A DNA stretch of 64,000 nucleotides from Ehretia macrophylla (Eukaryota; Streptophyta; Magnoliopsida; Boraginales; Ehretiaceae). Position numbers and translations under genes: made by a program. The notes beneath the pieces were generated by a model. That model saw only the letters and a program-made list of their open reading frames with translations. It was not told the origin of the DNA and did not search any database. Of this stretch, positions 22,842-33,486 are shown one piece after another; position 1 is the stretch's first letter; the number at the start of each line of letters is the position of its first letter. The stretch spans positions 81,473,190-81,537,189 of the forward strand of contig CM075769.1 in assembly GCA_037974665.1 (NCBI GenBank), written 5' to 3'.

Positions 22842-24325
22842 GGTGGTATCTGAGCTTGTTTAGCTCATAAGCCGGGACAGGGTCCTCGATCTGGTGTGTA
22901 GTGGTCCTTGAATGTGTGCTTGTTAAGTGTGTCTTGAAAGTGTATGCTTGTATGTGAGATTATGTGTCTTGACATGAATGTGTGCTCCTATGTGATATAG
23001 TTATGTGTTATGTGTTAATTGTGTGCTAAGTGAAGTAAAGTGTCTAGTTGTGCATTGAATTGACCTATCGAATCGACCTCGTGGATTGTTATTTGCTTGA
23101 AGTATTGCTTTTAATGTGTGTACTGAAATGTCTTGAATTAGCTATGCCGTGATATGAATTGATTATGCTGTGCTTGACTTGATTGTTATGCTTGAGTGAC
23201 CTTGTTGAATAAACTATTTTGTAAACTTGCTGGCATAATAGCTTAAGGCATATGTATAACTGTGATATATTGGCATTCATACATGGGCTAGTGAAAGGGT
23301 AAGTAAGTCCTCTTCCTCCCCTGAAGTGGTTCACCGCTGGCTTTTCAAGGTGTATGGATTGGCAGGAAATGAATGGCATTTGACTAGCCTTTATTTGGGA
23401 ATTGGTGTTTGCTTTTGGAGCTCGGTTATTGGTGAATCTCTATGGTCTTCCTCTGTGCTTAACGGTTGTGAAAGAATAGCTTTCTCTTGGGGTTTATTTG
23501 GTTGTTCTTTGGAGCATTCTTTGGTTTTCTTAATGGGTATTCTTTGGAGACTTCTGTTGGCATTTCTCGGTGGATTTGGCTATTGGGATTTCAATCGGCC
23601 TTACTGCACAGTATTATCTAGGGTATATGTGTCTCTGTCTTTATTGGTATGATACTGGCATCCCTGACTGGAAATTCTTCAATGGTAATTTCTGGAATTC
23701 TCAGTGGCCAATTATTTAGTATTTATTTATTAGGCAAACTTGGCTACTTTCTTATTGGAGCATTGTCTCGATATCTTCTTCAGTGTTCCTCAGTAGGTTT
23801 AGTATTTGGAGTTCCTATCAGACTTATTGAATAATACTACTTATGGTATTCTTTGAAATTCTTATTAGGCGTTCTCTTGGTATTTTCCTTGTTGGCAAAG
23901 TTGTATGAAGTTCTCACTTGGCAAACAGTGAAGAGGCCTCAGAGTTTGGTCTCGGTATATTGTTCATCAGTTCGGTGTTTATCCTTGGAGTTTTCGTCCA
24001 TCTGGGAAACTATGTTTGTTATTCAACTTGGTTGTCTTATTGGGCACATTATATTTTCTCTGTTATTTCCTTTGACATTCCTCTCAGCATTTGATAGCAA
24101 AACTCGGAATCTAAATGGTTGTTCCATGGGGTTATTATTTGGAAGGCTTCTTTGGAACTTTGGAAATATATTTGATTTGGTTGTTGGTATTTTTTTCAGC
24201 ACTCTTAACAGGGAATTCTTCTATGAAATCCATGACCAGCGGGGTACTTCTTTGGACCTCTAGATAGAATCTTTGTTGGAGCTTTTATTTGGCTTCTTGC
24301 TTGGGAATTCTCGGGCAGTAACAGT
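22842..24325 (+). other. Internal region of the left element, no recognised product
   Basis: About 1.48 kb between the primer site and the junction. Three plus-strand frames of 108, 61 and 136 codons (23326-23652, 23649-23834, 23853-24263) show no gag, protease or polymerase motif and are hydrophobic because the DNA is T-rich, so I do not call them genes. From about 23370 the sequence is a low-complexity block in which TTGG, TTATTGG and TTCTTTGGA recur at irregular short intervals, up to the junction near 24315. Confidence 0.5.
22844..22855 (+). other. Primer-binding site of the left element
   Basis: TGGTATCTGAGC differs at one base from TGGTATCAGAGC, the usual plant retroelement site complementary to the 3' end of initiator methionine tRNA. 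It lies 2 bp inside the LTR, the expected place for priming minus-strand DNA synthesis, and fixes the element's direction as plus. Confidence 0.82.
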
Positions 24326-24989
24326 TAGAGATTGATTGAGTTCCGGGTAGTAATTCAATGGTAAAATCAATTTCCCATTTTGGTGGTAACCCAGGTAACT
24401 CTTCGGGAAACACATCCAAATATTCTTTTATTATCGTTACTTCTTCCATTTTGGCCTTATCGGCCGGCTTATTGACTAGATATGCGAGGAATCCCGTTCC
24501 CTCTTTTTTGATAGATTTTGCGGCTTTTATGGCTGAAATAATAACATCGTTTGTGCGGTCCCTTTTTTGGCTTGAGATCTCGACCACAGGTTGCCCTGGT
24601 ACATGTAACCTTAGCACTTTGGTTCTACAGTCTAGGTGTGCATGGTGTGTGGATAGCCAATCCATTCCTAGAATAACCTCATATTTTTCGAAAGGAAGGA
24701 GAATTAGATTGGCAGAGAATTCCCGATTCTCAACCTGAATCTTACAAGCCCTACAAGCAAATTCAGTCACAAATCTGCTACCTGTCGGGGTACTTACCTC
24801 TACACCACAACACAACTTACTAGTTGGAATACCAATTCGTTGCACACAACAGGGAGTAATAAATGAGTGGGTTGCCCTTGTATCAATTAATGCCTTAACA
24901 GACTGAGTTAAAATCGAGAATATACCTTCTATTATAGCAGTATCATCCGGTAACTCCTGCTGTTCAATTGCATAAACTTTAGCTTGCAC
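24285..24989 (-). pseudogene. Ty3/gypsy protease and start of reverse transcriptase, truncated
   Basis: An open frame of 234 codons that continues the gag reading direction. Residues 34-43 read LIDTRATHSF, the aspartic protease active-site loop. The family has Asp-Ser/Thr-Gly; here the Gly is Arg, so the enzyme is probably dead. Residues 105-112, VILGMDWL, are the second conserved protease stretch. Residues 192-203, DVFPEELPGLPP, are the typical entry into reverse transcriptase. Similarity stops at about residue 221 (nt 24326), before any catalytic polymerase motif. The last 13 residues come from the junction or from foreign DNA. The ATG at 24989 is only the first Met of the open stretch; the natural product would be part of a gag-pol polyprotein. 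Confidence 0.85.
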
Positions 24990-26034
24990 ACGCCGATTCG
25001 TTACCAGCTTATCCTGGCTCCACTTCCCTTGCCACTTTAAACAATCCTAAATTTGATGTTGATCACTTCCACAACCAACACATTTTCCTGCCTTCTTCCA
25101 ACATTGCAGCTCAGTGTGTCCCTTCTTATCACAATAGGCACATGCTTGAGTTTGAGTCTTTGTGCCTGATGGTCCTCGAGCGGAGGAGGCCATCGATCCA
25201 CTTGGTTGTGGTCAGTTACTCACCGATCCTGTTTGATTACGTCCTTGAGAATAACCCGAACTTATTCTTTGTTGCATTAGGCCTTGCTGGAAAGGTTTTT
25301 TGTTGGGTTGACTTAGACCACCCCGAGTTTCCATCTTCCTTTTTTCCACTCGTGTGGCGGCTTCCACAGCTTCCCCATAAGTTCCAAATTTTAATGCAAC
25401 CAAACTATCTTGTATTTCGGCCCTCAATCCTCTTACAAATTTTCAAATTGCTCGATCTGGTGGCTGCATCAATTCAGGCACATACTGAGATAGTTTGTCT
25501 AGACGTGCTCCGTATTGCACAACAGTCATGCCCCTTGCCTTAACGCCATAAATTCCTCTTCCCATCTTTCCCTGGCAACAGCCAGAACATATTTCTCCTT
25601 AAAGACTTCGGTAAAATTTGCCCAGGTGTAAGGCATATGATTTTCCTCCCAACGGTGCTTTACCACCTTCAACCATTGTTCTGCATCTCTTTTGAGTAAA
25701 TATGTCGCAAGTACAACTTTCTTCTCGTTATTGTAATTCAAAGTTTCTCCACCTCCGAGAGCCATGCTTTGGCTTTTTCATCATCAGGTTCCCCGAAAAA
25801 TTTTGGGGGGTAATAACCCAGGAATTCTTTAAGTGGGCTTATCCTGTGTTCCTCACAGTTTACCCCTCCTTCAACGTTATGCAGGTTACTTGCCTCCTGA
25901 TGCTCAAGAACTCTGGACACCCTGTCCATTGCGGTTGCCATTAGATTGAACATAGCCATTCCTGGATTAGCCTGTCCAGGTTCCTCTACCGGCTCAGCAT
26001 TCCTATCAGTTCTTTGTGTACTAGGTCCAGCCAT
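24990..26034 (-). pseudogene. Ty3/gypsy gag pseudogene with two zinc knuckles
   Basis: Gag would form the particle that packages element RNA. It starts at the Met of MAGPSTQ (26034-26032). The reading frame is broken at least twice (near 25750 and near 25530) and carries stops near 25438, 25205 and at 25047-25049. Capsid-type sequence is clear in the pieces, for example PPKFFGEPDDEKAKAWL and LLKRDAEQWLK. Two CCHC zinc knuckles follow: 25101-25142 (C-A-Y-C, then H and C at the correct spacing) and 25041-25082, the second interrupted by an in-frame TAG. The stop near 25205 is TGA, compatible with decay of a methylated CGA. Protease follows in the same direction. Confidence 0.87.
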
Positions 26035-26194
26035 ATTCTCTAAACACACGCAAATATCCTCAGTTGTTTATCACGCAAAATAACAAGTTATAGCACATAG
26101 TTATTCAAATTAAAAACACATAGGCATATTCTTAGGTCAAGGCTTCTAACCCCAAGCCCAGCGTTTCTAAACCCGGCTTCTAAGGCATTACTAT

Positions 26195-26206
26195 GCTCTG
26201 ATACCA
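26195..26206 (-). other. Primer-binding site of the right element
   Basis: On the minus strand TGGTATCAGAGC, an exact copy of the common plant site for initiator methionine tRNA. It is 2 bp inside the LTR end TTACA and fixes the element's direction as minus. The leader between it and the gag start is about 160 bp. Confidence 0.9.
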
Positions 26207-26208
26207 AC

Positions 26209-29200
26209 TGTAATGACCCAAAATCCTGATCCTTCTCAGGATACAATGAGAGGTCAAGATAAATAGCTATACTTATTCAAATGCAAAATAAGAACTGAAA
26301 GCGGAACATACTAAGCTAATATAGATATAACCTTTCGTATTACAACCATCCAACCAGACTCTGAGTTGACAAAAATGAGTCCGGAACTAGACTAGTACAC
26401 CTATTCTTCATACATAATACCGTAGTAGACCACATATGTAGTCATACATGGTCCAAACCCTATATCTAACATTGTGTCATTTATTATTACATCATATAGT
26501 AGGTGATGTGGTATTTCTTGGTTCACCAAGTCTTCGTTGAAAAGGTAATGCTGATGGATGATAACATCAACACTCCGTGGAATCAAGTGATCCAAATCCC
26601 TCAGCACACAGAAAAGGCACATTCTCATTTCCCGGTTATTCCTCTTCTGCCATGGCTTCACCTGAAGTGGAGGTGGTAAGGGTCGTGAACCCTAAGAACT
26701 CAGCGAGGGTAAGTCAACCGGGGGTGGTTTTGAAAACATTTTCGAATTTTGAAAACAATGATGCAATGCCAGCATATAATAATATTCACAACTTATTTAC
26801 AGATGATAAGAAATAATAGCATATGTTGTCTAGTAACATTTAGTGGCAAGCATCCACATCAGCTATCAGCCTACTCTCTGAGGTTGGAATGCCAACCGAG
26901 GGTAGGACACTACTCTGCGAGGGTGGTACCAAGCGAGAGTAGGAACAAGTATTTCATGAGGTGGCCAACCTTTGATCAGAATTTCAACTTCTTATCTCTC
27001 CCAAGAGGATACTCTGGATTGTATCCCAAAATCTACGACCCAACTCTCCGAGAGTGGAAGGCCAAGCGAGAGAGGGACTAGGACCACGATAGTCACGGGA
27101 TCACCGGCAAACCCTATGCTGCCCGGTGTTCGTGAAACGCTATCGTGCCTGAGGTTGCAACCCCCAAGTAGCTCACAAGTATGCTTAGGTAATCACATAA
27201 TGAGAGTACGACATAGCAGGCCATCTCTCGTACACATATCCATGTTGATATTAAAAATAAATCATTAAGGTGGATAATAATTTATACATGTTACAAGTAG
27301 GTAGTGATCTTAGTGAATAACAAGCAAGTAGTTGAATACGTAATTAAAACAGTAAGATAGACAACTCTTTACTATAACCCTAGTTAAGCAACATGATATG
27401 TATACCTGATTTATAATTCTAGTTCATAAGGTCTTATAGTAGACCAAGTTGTTTGTCCTGGTTAAGAATTTTTGTTATTATAGATTTTATTATCAACCCT
27501 CCTTGCTATAGTCTTCTTCTAAGAGTAAATATAGTTAACAGATGGTTGACTTAGCTCGTGAAATTTTAGTAGTAGACATTATAAATTCTTACTTGACTAC
27601 AGAATGGCCATAACCTACTTAACTTCTCATCCACTACTACTTGATTTATAATACCGTATATTTCTTATCAAAACTTAAATATAGGCTCCCATATAACAGG
27701 TAGTATACACATTCAATATATATTATAAGGTATAACCTTATAGCTTGGCTTTACGAGAGGACATCTTTTATTCTTAACAAATAACAATCTGCTCATTTAA
27801 AATCACAAACCCATGTATATAATTTATTTAAAAGTCTCTCTCAACCAATCATAAATATAGTTATGTATTGAGAGGAGATTGTTAACTAGACTATACTAGT
27901 AAGTCTATGTGTCATGCTTTCACAGTTAATTAACGTATAATTTAGCTATAATGCTCTAACAGACCTACACGATTAACTCTACATATATAATAGGAGTTAA
28001 CAATGTATTTTAAAAGTTAGAACCTACACCCTTTCATATATAGAACGAAGTCATGGCATAAGACATAAAATAATATTAGCTCTTCATATAATCAAATACT
28101 TGTAATCAACAAAAGAATTCAGTAATGCTTTCTAGTCAAAAGATCCGCACAACTATGTTCATGTTATAAGCTAAATATAAAATAGTGTCAGCTAAGCTTA
28201 ATTAAATAAAATCAGCCATGCACTTTAAAAGAAACCCGCACCTGTGAATTGTTTGTCAAACTAGTCAAAGAAAAGAAATATAAAAAGGCTAATAAGAGAT
28301 TTGGTTGTGTGTGCTCTAACCGAAGCTTAACAATTCTTTATATAGTGCCTAGGACTCAATCTGATTGGTTCCTATTCTACTTGAGTGAAGAAAGTAGCTG
28401 CACGTTTTATTGAAGAAATTACTTCATGCAAGTTGACACCTCCTACTTTCAGCATGCTGATTCAAAGCTTAGTTCCTCTATCCTATTGACAGCACTAATG
28501 TTCTATTATGGTAACTAATTCCAAGCTGCTGCGTGTTTAATTAAAATTATGCAGCCACTCGGGAATGGACAGTTAAAACATTTTTACTGCCACGTCCTCT
28601 ACCTAACAAAAATGCTAACATGCGAGAATACACACGTTTAATTCCTATGATACTCGAGTAAACCCAAGCTGCTGCGTGCCATGTTTATAAGAGAACTTAT
28701 CTCATACAACCCTATAGAAAATGGACAGCAAAGACGCAAGGCTTATAGCTACACGTAGCTGGCACTTTGTTTAGAAATAATTTGGTTTATAAACTTCTAT
28801 GCTGTTGCGTGTCTTCTACTGGTGCATGGCTCCATGCAAGACTACAAGTAGTCTTATGATAGTAGCTTAAGCAGGCTAGTGGTAGCAGCGTGATTGGCTT
28901 CCAAAATTGCAAAGGTTAATCTAATTTCCAACAAATCAACACTTATAACAATTGTATTAAAATCTCTAAAGGGTAAACCGAAATGACCAAGCTAATTGGA
29001 CACTAATTGCTCATGCTTATCTTCCTACGTGCAAACCGCTGATTAGAAGAGGAAAACTTTTCACTCACGTTAATGATGGCTAATTCGTTATTTAGCTAAA
29101 ATGTTGACACTAATATAACAATAATTAATTTTCTTTGTTTAGAAATGCTAGAATGACTACTTAAAAATTATCAAACCCTATCAACTAATTATAGTACTAC

Positions 29201-29437
29201 TTTTATTCTATAATTTGAGTAAATCCTAGCTAATGCTATACAAATTCTTAAATCCAAAGAGTAATTAAAATATAGTACCTTATTTCTACCAGCAAGGTTT
29301 TCTTTTATTTGAGCTGAATGCCTAATTTTAATATACTAGCTAATACACGCCCTAGTTAAATTTAGTTCTTATCACCGAGCATATTAATAATACTCAAATA
29401 ATACAATAATGCTTGGAATTAAGTGCAGGTTCTTACA
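26209..29437 (-). repeat. 5' LTR of the right element
   Basis: 3229 bp, long for an LTR. Read on the minus strand it runs from TGTAAGAACC (29437) to GGGTCATTACA (26209), with TG and CA ends. The half next to the 5S array is very AT-rich. The half next to gag (about 26570-27130) is GC-richer and holds a repeated hairpin-like module. An 86-codon open frame on the minus strand (26401-26661) and short plus-strand frames at 26577-27268 show no known domain and are not called. Confidence 0.83.
28336..28345 (-). promoter_or_regulatory. Probable TATA box in the right LTR
   Basis: CTATATAAAG on the minus strand, a good match to the plant TATA consensus, placed about 1.1 kb inside the LTR from its upstream end. 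Element transcription would start some 25-35 bp further left, making U3 about 1.1 kb and R-U5 about 2.1 kb. This is a prediction from sequence only. Confidence 0.5.
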
Positions 29438-29537
29438 CTAATGCACTGGATCCCATCAGAACTCTGAAGTTAAGCGTGCTTGGGCGAGAGTAGTACTAGG
29501 ATGGGTGACCCCCTGGGAAGTCCCCGTGTTGCACCCC
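29438..29537 (+). pseudogene. 5S rRNA gene C0, 5' truncated by retrotransposon
   Basis: Nt 20-119 of a 5S gene, starting immediately after the LTR end TTACA. The first 19 nt and the upstream region are missing. Changes: C29T, C47T, T106C. The internal promoter is intact, so transcription from within the LTR border cannot be excluded, but a normal 5S RNA cannot be made. Confidence 0.94.
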
Positions 29538-30093
29538 TTTTCAATTTTTTTTGCCCTGGTTAGGGTTGCCAAGATACTTTATCCACCAAATCCCTATTAC
29601 TGAATCCCACAGAACATTGGGCAAGACAACTTCGCTTCACGTAGAGGTTGGGCCCGCAAACCGAGGGCGTAGGGTTTGTGACCAGGTCTCCGTCGCTCCG
29701 GTGCCCATAACATTTGATCCGTAGGAAGTTACGTGGCGCACAACATACCGTTGCAAAGCACTCTGAGAGCTCTACGACGGAGGCAACCAGGTTGCTCGCT
29801 GTGCCCATTTTTGGAGCCCAAAATTGAACGTTTCATCAGTTTCGGGCCACTTTTCTACTTTTGCTCTGTTTTTCCGTCCCGGATCGTACGTCGTGAAGTG
29901 CTAAAGGGACGACAACCTGACTCGCAGGACATCAGAGGGCCCTACAACGTGTCAATATCACGTCTTGCCAGGATGCTGCATTGTTGAAGCGGATGGGTTG
30001 TCATTAAGCCCATTGGGCCTTTTGAATGGGCCATCTCTCTAGGTTGGGACTGTGAACAATTAACACATAATAGAATTGTGCCCTCAACATGAC

Positions 30094-30212
30094 GGGTGCG
30101 ATCATACCAGCACTAATGCACCGGATCCCATCAGAACTTTGAAGTTAAGCGTGCTTGGGCGAGAGTAGTACTAGGATGGGTGACCTCATGGGAAGTCCTC
30201 GTGTTGCACCCC
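30094..30212 (+). rRNA. 5S rRNA: 5S ribosomal RNA gene C1
   Basis: Full length. Changes: C46T, C47T, C93T, C95A. Its TATA-like region reads CATAATAG, unlike either common form. Confidence 0.95.
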
Positions 30213-30768
30213 CTTTTCAATTTTTTTTGCCCTGGTTAGGGTTGTCAAGATACTTTATCCACCAAATCTCTATTACTGAATCCCACGGAACATTGGGCAA
30301 GACAACTTCGCTTCACGTAGAGGCTGGGCCCGCAAACCGAGGGCGTAGAGTTTGTGACCAGGTCTCCGTCGCTCCGGTGCCCATAACTTTTGATCCGTAA
30401 GGAGTTACGCAGCACACAGCATACCGTTGCACAGCTCTCTGAGAGCTCTACGACGGGGGCAGCCAGCTTGCTCGGTTTGCACTTTTTGGTTCCCAAAATC
30501 AAACGTTTTCATCAGTTTCAATCCACTTTTCTTCTTTTGCTCTGTTTTTCGTCCCGGATCATACGTCGTGAACTGTTAAAAGGACGAAAACCTGACACGC
30601 AGGACAACAGAGGGCCCTACAACGTGTCGATATAACGTCTTGCGAGGATGCTGCGTTGTTGAAGCGGATGGGTTGTCGTTAAACCAAATAGGCCTTTTGA
30701 ATGGGCCATCTCTCTAGGCTGGGACTGTGAACAGCTAACACATAAAGGAATTGTGCCCTCAACATGAC

Positions 30769-30887
30769 GGGTGCGATCATACCAGCACTTATGCATCGGA
30801 TCATATCAGAACTCCGAAGTTAAGCGTGTTTGGGCGAGAGTAGTACTAGGATGGGTGACCCCCTGGGAAGTCCTCGTGTTCCACCCC
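30769..30887 (+). rRNA. 5S rRNA: 5S ribosomal RNA gene C2
   Basis: Full length. Changes: A22T, C28T, C35A, C36T, C61T, G113C. CATAAAGG-type upstream box. Confidence 0.95.
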
Positions 30888-31445
30888 ATTTTCAATTTTT
30901 TTTGCTCTGGTTAAGGTTGCCAAGATACTTTATCCACCAAATCAATATTACTGAATCCCACGGAACATTGGGCAAGACAACTTCGCTTCACGTAGAGGCT
31001 GGGCCCGCAAACCGCGGGCGTAGGGTTTGTGACCAGGTCTCCGTCGCTCCAGTGCCCATAACTTTTGATCCGTAAGGAGTTATACGGTGCACAGCATACC
31101 GTTGCAAAGCTCTCTGAGAGCTCTACAACGAGGGCAGCTAGCTTACTTGCTGTGCCCCTTTTTGGAGCCCAAAATTGAACGTTTTCATCAGTTTCAGGCC
31201 ACTTTTCTTCTTTTGCTCTATTTTTTCGTTCCGGATCATACGTCGTGAACTGTTAAAAGGACCACAACCTGACTCGCAGGACATCAGAGGGCCCTACAAC
31301 GTGTCAATATCACGTCTTGCGAGGATGCGACGTTGTTGAAGCGGATGGGTTGTCGTTAAGCCCATTGGGCCTTTTGAATGGGCCATCTCTCTAGGCTGGG
31401 ACAGTGAACCGTTAACACATATAGGAATTGTGCCATCAACATGAC

Positions 31446-31564
31446 GGGTACGATCAAACCAGTGCTAATGCACCGGATCCCATCAGAACTCCGAAGTTAA
31501 GCGTGCCTGGGCGAGAGTAGTACTAGGATGGGTGACCCCCTAGGAAGTCCTCGTGTTGCACCTC
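31446..31564 (+). rRNA. 5S rRNA: 5S ribosomal RNA gene C3
   Basis: Full length. Changes: G5A, T12A, C18T, A19G, T62C, G97A, C118T. CATATAGG-type upstream box. Confidence 0.94.
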
Positions 31565-32121
31565 CTTTTCAATATTTTTTGCCCTGGTTAGGGTTGCCAA
31601 GATACTTTGTCCACCAAATCTCTATTACTGAATCCCACGGAGCATTGGGCAAGACAACTTCGCTTCACTTAGAGGCTGGGCCCGCAAATCGAGGGCGTAG
31701 GGTTTGTGAGCAGGTATCCGTCGCTCAGGTACCCATAACTTTTGATTCGTGATTGTTACGCGGCGGACAACAGACCGTTGCAAAGATCTCTGAGAGCTCT
31801 ACGACGGGGGCAGCCAGCTTGCTCGCTGTGCCCATTTTTGGAGCTCAAAATCGAACGTTTTCATCAGTTTCAGCCCACTTTTCTACTTTTGCTCTATTTT
31901 TCCATCCCAGATCGTACGTCGTGAACTATTAAAAGGACGACAACCTGACTCGCGGGACATCAGAGGGCCCTACAACGTGTCGATATCACATCTTGCTAGG
32001 ATGCTGCGTTGTTGAAGCGGATGGGTTGTCGTTAATCCCATTGGGCCTTTTGAATGGGCCATCTCTCTAGGCTGGGATTGTGAACAGTTAACACATAAAG
32101 GAATTGCGCCCTCAACTTGAC

Positions 32122-32240
32122 ATGTGCAATCATACCAGCACTAATGCGCTGGATCCCATCAGAACTTCGAAGTTAAGCGTGCTTGGGCGAGAGTAGTACT
32201 AGGATGGGTAACCCCTTGGGAAGTCCTCGTGTTGTACCCC
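32122..32240 (+). rRNA. 5S rRNA: 5S ribosomal RNA gene C4
   Basis: Full length. Changes: G1A, G2T, G7A, A27G, C29T, C46T, G89A, C95T, C114T. The 5' end is damaged. The next spacer contains an 11-12-bp tandem duplication of CAAACCGAGGGC near 32352-32375. Confidence 0.93.
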
Positions 32241-32809
32241 CTTTTCAATTTTTTTTGCCCTAGTTAGGGTTGTCAAGATACTTTATCCACCAAATCTCTA
32301 TTACTGAATCCCACGGAACATTGGGCAAGACAACTTCGCTTCACATAGAGGCTGGGCCCACAAACCGAGGGCAAACAGAGGGCGTAGGGTTTGTGACCAG
32401 GTTTCCGTCACTCTAGTGCCCATAACTTTTGATCCGTAAAGAGTTACGCGGTGCATAACATACCGTTGCAAAGCTCTCTGACCGCTCTACGACAGGGGCG
32501 GCCAGCTTGCTCGCTTTGCTCATTTTTGGAGACCAAAATTGAAAGTTTTCATCAGTTTCAGGCCACTTTTCTTCTTTTGCTCTGTTTTTCCGACTCGGAT
32601 CATACGTCGTGAACTGTTAAAAGGACGACAACCTGACTCGCGGGACATCAGAGGGCCCTACAACGTGTCGATATCACGTCTTCCGCGGATGCTGCATTGT
32701 TGAAGTGGATGGGTTGTCGTTAAGCCCATTGGGCCTTTTGAATGGGCCATCTCTCTAGGCTGGGTTTGGGAACAGTTAACAATTAAAGGAATTGTGCCCT
32801 CAACATGAC

Positions 32810-32928
32810 GGGTGCGATCATACCAGCACTAATGCACCAGATCCCATCAGAACTCCGACGTTAAGCGTGCTTTGGCGAGAGTAGTACTAGGATGGGTGAC
32901 CCCTTGCGAAGTCCTCGTGTTGCACCCC
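32810..32928 (+). rRNA. 5S rRNA: 5S ribosomal RNA gene C5
   Basis: Full length. Changes: G30A, A50C, G64T, C95T, G98C. Box A carries two changes. Confidence 0.95.
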
Positions 32929-33486
32929 CTTTTCAATTTTTTTTGCCCTGGTTAGGGTTGCCAAGATACTTTATCCACCAAATCTCAATTACTGAATCCC
33001 ATGGAACATTGGGCAAGACAACTTCGCTTCACCTAGAGGCTAGGCCCGAAAACTGAGGGCGTACGGTTTGTGACCAGGTCTCTGTCGCTCCGGTGCCCAT
33101 AACTTTTGATCCGTAAGGACTTACGCGGCGCACAGCATACCGTTGCAAATCTCTCTGAGAGCTCTACGGCGGGGGCAGCCATCTTGCTCGCTGTGCCCAT
33201 TTTTGGAGCCCAAAATCGAACGTTTTCATCACTTTCAAGACACTTTTCTTCTTTTACGATGTTTTTACATCCCGGATCATACGTCGTGAACTATTAAACG
33301 GACGACAACCTGACTCACGGGACATCAGAGTGCCCGACAACGTGTCGATATCACGTCATGCAAGGATGCTGCATTGTTGAAGCGGATGGGTTATCGTTAA
33401 GCCAATTGGGCCTTTTGAATGGGCCATCTCTCTAGGCTGTGACTGTGAATTGTCAACACATAAAGGAATTGTGCCCTCAACATGAC

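Larger units (their letters stand above)
20370..24325 (+). mobile_element. Left LTR-retrotransposon, 5' half only (plus strand)
   Basis: One LTR, a primer-binding site and about 1.5 kb of internal sequence, inserted in a 5S spacer. No 3' LTR, polypurine tract or recognisable coding domain was found for this element. The internal end at about 24325 is set by where minus-strand reverse-transcriptase similarity from the neighbouring element stops, so it is approximate. The LTR sequence differs from that of the right element, so these are two families or very distant members. The superfamily is not proven; a Ty3/gypsy origin is a guess from the LTR termini and primer site. Confidence 0.78.
24326..29437 (-). 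mobile_element. Right Ty3/gypsy LTR-retrotransposon, 5' half only (minus strand)
   Basis: Read leftward the element has an LTR (29437 to 26209), a primer-binding site, an untranslated leader, gag, protease and the first residues of reverse transcriptase. RNase H, integrase, polypurine tract and 3' LTR are absent. The order protease then reverse transcriptase is shared by Ty1/copia and Ty3/gypsy, but the VILGMDWL and DVFPEELPGLPP motifs are those of Ty3/gypsy. The LTR end lies directly within a 5S gene (C0). Confidence 0.88.

Noticed and set aside
22515-22853. 112-codon plus-strand frame
   Set aside because: It runs across the LTR end and the primer-binding site, has no domain and no plausible promoter arrangement.
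23326-24263. Three plus-strand frames that look membrane-like (Leu, Phe, Gly rich)
   Set aside because: The hydrophobic composition comes from T-rich low-complexity DNA; no signal, domain or codon pattern supports a protein.
24358-25543. Plus-strand frames at 24358-24738 and 25142-25543
   Set aside because: They are antisense shadows of the protease and gag coding sequence on the minus strand.
26401-26661. 86-codon minus-strand frame in the right LTR
   Set aside because: Located within the LTR, no similarity recognised, and length is within chance for this composition.
20370-29437. A single intact retrotransposon between two LTRs
   Set aside because: The two terminal LTRs are in opposite orientation, differ in sequence and length, and each has its own primer-binding site on its inner side.
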